Part shown: piece after piece, positions 6,563-10,743 of the stretch | How the letters are laid out: every line of letters begins with the position of its first letter | Numbering within the stretch: the stretch's first letter is position 1 | Assembly (NCBI GenBank): GCA_016200125.1 | Contig: JACQFK010000424.1 | Span: 1-10,743 of the forward strand | DNA: 10,743 nt | Direction of reading: 5' to 3' | Origin: Planctomycetota bacterium | Lineage (GTDB): Bacteria > Planctomycetota > MHYJ01 > JACPRB01 | Translations under genes and position numbers: made by a program | Notes under the pieces: model-generated | Databases searched by the model: none | Seen by the model: only the letters and a program-made list of their open reading frames with translations | What the model was told of the DNA's origin: nothing

Positions 6563-7783
6563 TCACTCGCCCAGACTCAGGCAGACCAGCTCCTTCCGGT
6601 CGCGCAGATAGAGCCGGCCGCCGGTCAGCGCCGGATGGGCCCAGGTGCCCCCGCAGACCTTGGATCGGGCCAGCTCCTTGTACTCCTTCGGATCCGGATC
6701 GAGCAGCGAGAGATTGCCGCCGTCGTCCAGCATCAGCAGCTTCCCGTCGCCCAGGCGGAGCAGCGCCGCGTGGTACTGCCCGATCCCCTCCTTGCTCCAG
6801 AGGATCTTCCCGGTGGACGTCTCGACGCAGCGCAGCGCGGCCGAGGGCGGCGGGATGATCGTCCCCGTCACCAGGTAGGTCTCGCCCTTCCCCGCCGCCA
6901 CCGGCGTGGAGATGTAGCAGGACAGCTTCGGGTTCTTCCAGGCCTCCAGGGCCGCCTCCCCGGGCTTCAGGGTCAGCGCGACGCTTCCCGTCGTGACCGA
7001 GCTGCCGATCAGCAGATCCCCCGAGATCACCGGCGTGGTCGAACTCTCGCTCAGCTTGTCCACCAGCGGACTCTTCCAGCGGACCTTGCCGTCCGCCGGG
7101 GACAGCCCGACGAGCCCCTGCTGGGTCAGGAAGATCACTTCGCGGTTCGCGCCGGCTCCGACCGCGATGGGCGACGAGTAGCTCGCCTTGTCGTCCAGGG
7201 CCTTCCAGGCCACTTCCCCGCTGTTCTTGCGGAACGCGACGATGGAGGCGCCGGGGCCGCCCACATTGACCAGCACCAGATCGCCTTCGATGAGCGGCGA
7301 GCAGGACACGCCGAAGGTCAGGTTGGGCGCGTTGAACTCCTTGAGCGTGTCGACCTGCCAGACCTGCTTTCCGGTCGCCTCCTCCCAGCAGGTCAGCACG
7401 CCGGTGACGCCCAGCGTGTAGAGCTTGTCTCCCTGGACCGACGGCGTGGCCCGGGGTCCGACGCCGAAGGGGCTCTTGAAGGCAGCCCGCGCGTAGGTCT
7501 GATGCCAGACCACCTCGCCGCTGCGCGCGTTCAGGGCGAGGACCTCCTCCTCGTCCTTCCCGGCGACGCGGACGTGGAGGAAGACGCGGTCGCGGACCAC
7601 GATCGGCGAGCTGTGGCCCTCGGCGACGGGCTTCCGCCAGAGCGCCTTGGGCGGCTCCGTCCAGGGCGACACCTTCTCGCGCGAGACGCTGTCCCTCGTG
7701 GGTCCGAGCCACTGCGGCCAGTCATCGGCGAAGAGCGGCCCGGCGCAGGCCAGGAGCGCGAGAAGGGGGCGGAGCAGCGGCAT
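6563..7783 (-). CDS. Secreted PQQ-like beta-propeller (BamB-like) protein
   Basis: 406 residues. The signal peptide is MPLLRPLLALLACAGPLFA (1-19). The mature N-terminus DDWPQWLGPTRDS is the recurrent opening of planctomycete PQQ-propeller proteins. At least five blades show the A-x-(S/T)G-K/E-x-x-W signature: LNARSGEVVW (84-93), EEATGKQVW (134-142), RKNSGEVAW (185-193), SPADGKVRW (228-236) and ETSTGKILW (321-329). There is no dehydrogenase active-site motif, so it is unlikely to be a quinoprotein enzyme; a periplasmic or surface binding/scaffold role is the cautious reading. The start is supported by the signal peptide and a GAGGAG (7792-7797) eight bases upstream. No neighbour is obviously linked to it in function. 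Confidence 0.92.
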   Translation of the reverse strand: MPLLRPLLALLACAGPLFADDWPQWLGPTRDSVSREKVSPWTEPPKALWRKPVAEGHSSPIVVRDRVFLHVRVAGKDEEEVLALNARSGEVVWHQTYARAAFKSPFGVGPRATPSVQGDKLYTLGVTGVLTCWEEATGKQVWQVDTLKEFNAPNLTFGVSCSPLIEGDLVLVNVGGPGASIVAFRKNSGEVAWKALDDKASYSSPIAVGAGANREVIFLTQQGLVGLSPADGKVRWKSPLVDKLSESSTTPVISGDLLIGSSVTTGSVALTLKPGEAALEAWKNPKLSCYISTPVAAGKGETYLVTGTIIPPPSAALRCVETSTGKILWSKEGIGQYHAALLRLGDGKLLMLDDGGNLSLLDPDPKEYKELARSKVCGGTWAHPALTGGRLYLRDRKELVCLSLGE

Positions 7784-7794
7784 GTGAATGTCTC

Positions 7795-7804
7795 CTCACG
7801 TGAG
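7795..7804. promoter_or_regulatory. Palindrome CTCACGTGAG overlapping the propeller-gene ribosome site
   Basis: A perfect 10-base palindrome. Its left half overlaps the GAGGAG ribosome site (7792-7797) of the propeller gene on the minus strand. It lies in an unusually AT-rich patch of the 92-base divergent gap between that gene and the EthD gene. It could be an operator or an RNA element that masks the ribosome site, or chance. Confidence 0.3.
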
Positions 7805-7863
7805 ATAACACAAGATACAACGCCCTCCGCGATGTAGAAGTATCCGGTCCGACCTCCCGATCG

Positions 7864-7870
7864 AAAGGAG
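7864..7870 (+). promoter_or_regulatory. Shine-Dalgarno of the EthD-family gene
   Basis: AAAGGAG lies five bases before the ATG at 7876, a strong site. It shows that the 5' end of the frameshifted EthD gene is still equipped for translation and supports the chosen start. Confidence 0.75.
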
Positions 7871-7875
7871 CCGCC

Positions 7876-8186
7876 ATGATCCGACTGCAGGTGATGTACG
7901 GGCACCCGAAGGATCCGAAGGCCTTCGACCGCTACTACTACGAGGTGCATCTCCCGATCGCGAAGAAGATCAAGGGCTTCGCGCGATGGACCGTGGGGAA
8001 GGTGTCGGGGACGCCGGACGGCAAGCCCGCGCCGTACTACTACTTGCCGACCTGTTCGCCGAGAGCCGCGAGGCGATGGAAAAGATCCTGGCCTCCCCCG
8101 AGGGCCAGGCCGCGGTGAAGGACGTCACGAACTTCGCGACGGGCGGCGTCACGTTCGTTTACACCGACGTCGAGCAGCTCGTGTAG
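7876..8186 (+). pseudogene. EthD-family protein gene interrupted by a -1 frameshift
   Basis: Two overlapping frames together make one typical EthD protein of about 103 residues. The first (from ATG 7876) gives MIRLQVMYGHPKDPKAFDRYYYEVHLPIAKKI...PAPYYY. The second continues with LADLFAESREAMEKILASPEG...NFATGGVTFVYTDVEQLV and ends at TAG 8184-8186. The switch is near 8040-8046, just after TACTACTAC (8035-8043); restoring the frame needs one extra base or a -1 slip. Without it the first frame runs to the TGA at 8116-8118 and yields an 80-residue protein with an Arg/Pro-rich tail. The conserved opening, YYxEVHxPIAKK motif and NFATGG are intact, so the damage is recent or a sequencing error. EthD proteins are small ferredoxin-like-fold dimers; the role here is unknown. 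No standard slippery heptamer is seen. Confidence 0.85.
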
Positions 8187-8190
8187 GGGC

Positions 8191-10017
8191 TCACTTCAGG
8201 ACGTAAAGCTTGCCGTCGCGCAGCGCCCAGCGGAAGCCGAGCGTACGGAGCTGGTCGAGGCCCTGCCGCAGCGTCGTCCCGGCGGGCAGCGTGAGGAGCG
8301 CCTCGCTGTTCCAGACCGCCTCGCCGGGGACGACGTTCAGCTCGTGGGAGCGTTGCAGCGAATCCAGGAACTCCTGAGGCACGACGGATCCGCCGACCTC
8401 CAGAGGCAGGTCCAGGCTCGCGACCGACCGTTCCCGGACCTGCCTTTTCTGCTCTGCCTCGGCGCGATAGCGGGCCGCCCAGGTCTCGCTGATCAAGGAG
8501 ATCATGCCGGACTCGGACACGAAGGCCGTCAGGCCCAGCCGCCCGGCCAGCCGGTTCACGTAGTCCCCCAGGTTGTGCTCCTCGACGACCTGCAGATAAG
8601 GCCGATTCAGGGCCTCCTGACGCAGGGCGAAGCCCTCCCGGTCGACCGGATCGTGCACGCAGACCTGGAGCTCGAACTCCTCCCGGAGCCTCCGAAGCTC
8701 CGCATCGACGCAGGTCTCTCCCTGCCGCGTCGCGATCGTCCGGGTTCCGAGGGCGGCCTTCGTCGTCTCGCCGGGACCGGCCTGCGGCTGCAGCCCGTCC
8801 CAGCCCCGCTCCAGCTCCTCGCGGACGCCGTCCAGCTCCGCGCGCCGGGCGATACGGTCCCGCGCCTCCCGCGCATAGCCTTGCTCGAGGGCGCCCTGCG
8901 GAGCGACGTAGAGGCTGCCGTCGGGCCGGATCTCGTAGTCGAATTCACGGGGCGACAGCAGGAGCCTGAGGCAGCCGTCCGCGACGATGTCGTGTACTTT
9001 CATGCTGATCCGTTCCTGGTCATGGCCTGACTCGACGAGGACGGGGAGGCCGAGCTTCTTCCCGATGTCTTCGAGGATTTCAGGAAGACCGAGATTCTGA
9101 TGATCCAGCGTCAGGCGCTTCGAGGACAGGAGCGTCCAGGTGTTCACCGCCCCGGCCGGGGCGCCCGGCACCGGAAGCTTGAAGGGATAGGGCCGGCGCG
9201 AGGCCCGGGGCGTCGCGGCGGCGCCTCCCCTTTCCTCGACGCGGGAGGGCGCGGCGCCGGCCATGGCCGTCGCAGGCTCCGCGGCGATGGACTTCAACTG
9301 AACCGTCGACGCCCGGGCGGCCTGCGCGGGCGCCGGGAACGGCTCCGACCGGCGGACCCAGACGACCGTTCCCGCAGCCGCCAGCAGGACCAGGGGCGCC
9401 ACGATCGCCAGCTGAATCGCGGTCTTGGCCGTCATCGCCAGCCCTCCTTGGATCAGGAACCCCCTCAGAAATCCCGAGGGAACCTCGAGGGCCGTCATGG
9501 CGGCGGGACCGATCACCCGGCGCAGGCGCTCCCGCGCCTGCCGGATCCGCTTCCACACCGCGACCGCGGAGCAGCCGCGCTCCTCGGCAAGTTCGCGAAG
9601 CGGCCGGCGCGCGAGATAGTGCTCCACGACGAGCATCCGGGAGGCCTCGTCCAGACCGGCCAGGCCGCGATGCAGCGCCTCCTGCGCCTCGACCGCTGCA
9701 GGATCGGATTCGGCGGGCGGACCCGCCGCCGCCTCCCGCCGCCTCTGCCGTCCCCGCTTTCGCTTCAGGTCGAGCGCCGTATGCAGCGCCGTCCGGTAGA
9801 GCCAGCCCGCGAAGCGGCCGGGCTCCTCGATCGCGCCCGCCTGGCGGCTCACTTCGAGGAGAACCTCCTGGCAGGCGTCCTCGGCATCCTGCGGATGGCG
9901 GAGCACCCGGACGCACAGCGAGTAGACGGCCTCCCGGTGGCGCTCGAGGAGCCGGTCCAGCGCGGCCGGTTCCGGCCCGCGCGTGTAGTCCTCGAACAGG
10001 TCCGTCGAAACGCTCAT
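8191..10017 (-). CDS. ECF sigma factor fused to a transmembrane helix and STN-like repeats
   Basis: 608 residues, about three times an ordinary ECF sigma factor. Sigma region 2 is at about 20-90 (AVYSLCVRVLRHPQDAEDACQEVLLEV, FAGWLYRTALHTALDLKRKR). Region 4 is at about 115-168, with HTH ELAEERGCSAVAVWKRIRQARERLR. A single hydrophobic helix follows (about 199-221, then RR), and an Ala/Pro-rich linker. Three C-terminal units resemble STN/secretin-N domains: about 302-373 (LTLDHQNLGLPEILEDIGKKLGLPVLVE ... GSLYVAP), about 435-510 (... GMISLIS) and about 533-608 (... GKLYVLK). With the sigma part inside, these would be periplasmic. No anti-sigma gene is adjacent, so control may be built into the chain. 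The ATG at 10017 has GAGGG only three bases upstream. The stop is 4 bases from the EthD stop. Confidence 0.92.
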   Translation of the reverse strand: MSVSTDLFEDYTRGPEPAALDRLLERHREAVYSLCVRVLRHPQDAEDACQEVLLEVSRQAGAIEEPGRFAGWLYRTALHTALDLKRKRGRQRRREAAAGPPAESDPAAVEAQEALHRGLAGLDEASRMLVVEHYLARRPLRELAEERGCSAVAVWKRIRQARERLRRVIGPAAMTALEVPSGFLRGFLIQGGLAMTAKTAIQLAIVAPLVLLAAAGTVVWVRRSEPFPAPAQAARASTVQLKSIAAEPATAMAGAAPSRVEERGGAAATPRASRRPYPFKLPVPGAPAGAVNTWTLLSSKRLTLDHQNLGLPEILEDIGKKLGLPVLVESGHDQERISMKVHDIVADGCLRLLLSPREFDYEIRPDGSLYVAPQGALEQGYAREARDRIARRAELDGVREELERGWDGLQPQAGPGETTKAALGTRTIATRQGETCVDAELRRLREEFELQVCVHDPVDREGFALRQEALNRPYLQVVEEHNLGDYVNRLAGRLGLTAFVSESGMISLISETWAARYRAEAEQKRQVRERSVASLDLPLEVGGSVVPQEFLDSLQRSHELNVVPGEAVWNSEALLTLPAGTTLRQGLDQLRTLGFRWALRDGKLYVLK

Positions 10018-10062
10018 GATCCCTCGCAGGAATCGGCGCCGCAGCGCGGGAGCTTTTAACCC

Positions 10063-10091
10063 GGAAAATCAGACGCCGTTGAAATCGTTTT
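10063..10091 (+). promoter_or_regulatory. Possible ECF-type promoter upstream of the toroid gene
   Basis: GGAAAA (10063-10068), a 17-base spacer and CGTTTT (10086-10091) resemble the GGAAC/CGT layout of many ECF sigma promoters. It lies in the 132-base gap between the divergent sigma-fusion and toroid genes and points at the toroid gene. No convincing housekeeping promoter was found for either gene. The rest of the gap holds no gene. Confidence 0.3.
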
Positions 10092-10137
10092 GTACGACCG
10101 CCGCCCTCCGCGGTGTCTCAACGCGGGGAAGCCAACT

Positions 10138-10143
10138 GGGGAG
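10138..10143 (+). promoter_or_regulatory. Shine-Dalgarno of the toroid gene
   Basis: GGGGAG lies six bases before the ATG at 10150 and supports that start. There is no in-frame ATG upstream within the gap. Confidence 0.65.
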
Positions 10144-10149
10144 ATTTTC

Positions 10150-10743
10150 ATGCACACGATGCTCCTGCTCTTCTCGCTCAGCCTCGGCCAGGACGACCCG
10201 GCCGAATTCCGGAAGAACGTCGACCAGGCGATCGACAAGGGCGTGGAGTGGCTGAAGAAGCAGCAGCAGCCCTCCGGCGACTTCGGCGAATCCAAGGGGC
10301 CGACCTACGGGCCGGGCAAGGCCTACCCGAACAAGCCGGGCATCACCGCCTTCGCCCTGCTCGCGCTCCTCAAATCCGACGTGCCCCACAACGATCCCGT
10401 CATCACCAAGGGCCTCGGCTTCCTGCAGGACTACGTTGGGAACAAGGGGAACACGATCTCGAACTACGACCGCGGCGTGATCCTCATGGCGCTCGAGGCC
10501 TTCCACGAGTCGGGCGCGGCGGAGGCCCTGAAGAAGCGCGGCCAGAAGGTCTCGGAGCGGATCGGCGACTTCAAGGAGCCGAAATACACCCCGTCGGGCG
10601 CGATCCAGGCCTTCATCGCCGGCGTCGTGCGGCCGCTCGTGGAGGAGCAGACCAAGGCGGGGGGCTGGCGCTACGGCAAGGGCTTCGGCCTCGTCGGCGG
10701 CCCCGAGGACATCTCCTGCACGCAGATCGTCCTGCTCGGCCTC
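10150..10743 (+). CDS. Secreted prenyltransferase/squalene-oxidase-repeat (alpha/alpha toroid) protein, 5' part
   Basis: 198 residues are present and the frame is open at the right edge, so the C-terminus is missing. The N-terminus MHTMLLLFSLSLGQDDP is a short signal peptide. The helical repeats of an (alpha/alpha)6 toroid follow: IDKGVEWLKKQQQPSGDFG (28-46), GITAFALLALLKSD (64-77), ITKGLGFLQDYV (85-96), NYDRGVILMALEA (105-117), then GGWRYGKGFG...EDISCTQIVLLGL (171-198), the QxxxGGWxY / DxSxTQ block of squalene-cyclase-like repeats. No class II cyclase DxDD is seen in this part, so a catalytic terpene-cyclase role is doubtful; secreted planctomycete toroids of this kind have no assigned function. 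It is divergent from the sigma-fusion gene, which may control it. Confidence 0.88.
   Translation, partial: MHTMLLLFSLSLGQDDPAEFRKNVDQAIDKGVEWLKKQQQPSGDFGESKGPTYGPGKAYPNKPGITAFALLALLKSDVPHNDPVITKGLGFLQDYVGNKGNTISNYDRGVILMALEAFHESGAAEALKKRGQKVSERIGDFKEPKYTPSGAIQAFIAGVVRPLVEEQTKAGGWRYGKGFGLVGGPEDISCTQIVLLGL

Noticed and set aside
5832..7712. Long open frame on the minus strand (626 codons)
   Set aside because: It is a shifted frame of the propeller gene and antisense to PhyH; both real genes have clear domains there.
8035..8046. Programmed -1 frameshift site in the EthD gene
   Set aside because: There is no X-XXY-YYZ slippery heptamer or evident downstream stem, and the family is normally read in a single frame; a one-base deletion is simpler.
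10150..10743. Active squalene-hopene cyclase
   Set aside because: A signal peptide is present and no DxDD motif is seen in the visible part; only the toroid repeats support the family.

Overview
The window is strongly GC-rich and its codons end mostly in G or C. The gene families resemble those of Planctomycetota: a Tat-exported DUF1501 protein, a secreted PQQ-type beta-propeller beginning 'DWPQWLGPTRDS', a prenyltransferase/squalene-oxidase-repeat toroid, a stand-alone Ser/Thr kinase with an FHA partner, and an ECF sigma factor carrying a membrane-anchored C-terminal extension. Placement in Planctomycetota or a related deep-branching, metagenome-type lineage is inferred from this family mix, not from a marker gene. 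I see no tRNA, rRNA, CRISPR array, transposase or integrase.

Layout: (1) 1-273 (+), the 3' end of an unrecognised helical protein. (2) 277-1683 (-), a secreted VIT-like protein that lacks the usual VWA domain; upstream of it on the same strand lies 1744-2394 (-), a YedJ/YpgQ-type HD phosphohydrolase. (3) 2430-3803 (+), a DUF1501 protein with a twin-arginine signal. (4) 3845-5829 (-), a two-gene operon: a Ser/Thr kinase whose TGA overlaps the ATG of an FHA-GAF-Fis protein. (5) 5904-6557 (+), a PhyH-type Fe(II)/2-oxoglutarate dioxygenase. (6) 6563-7783 (-), a secreted PQQ-like beta-propeller. (7) 7876-8186 (+), an EthD-family gene with a -1 frameshift. (8) 8191-10017 (-), an ECF sigma factor, one transmembrane helix and three STN/secretin-N-like repeats in a single chain. 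(9) 10150 to the window end (+), the start of a secreted alpha/alpha-toroid protein.

The strand changes at nearly every transcription unit. Three of the four convergent pairs are separated by only 3-5 bases, and every divergent pair is compact. No gap exceeds 300 bases.

The two most interesting parts concern signalling. The kinase/FHA-GAF-Fis pair looks like a phosphorylation-to-transcription switch, although the kinase catalytic loop reads HGDVVPSN, without the usual lysine, and the Fis protein has no AAA+ domain. The sigma-TM-STN fusion looks like a one-protein transmembrane sigma system with no neighbouring anti-sigma gene. It is divergent from the secreted toroid gene, and a possible ECF-type promoter lies in the shared gap. 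The other genes appear to be separate housekeeping or accessory functions rather than one pathway.
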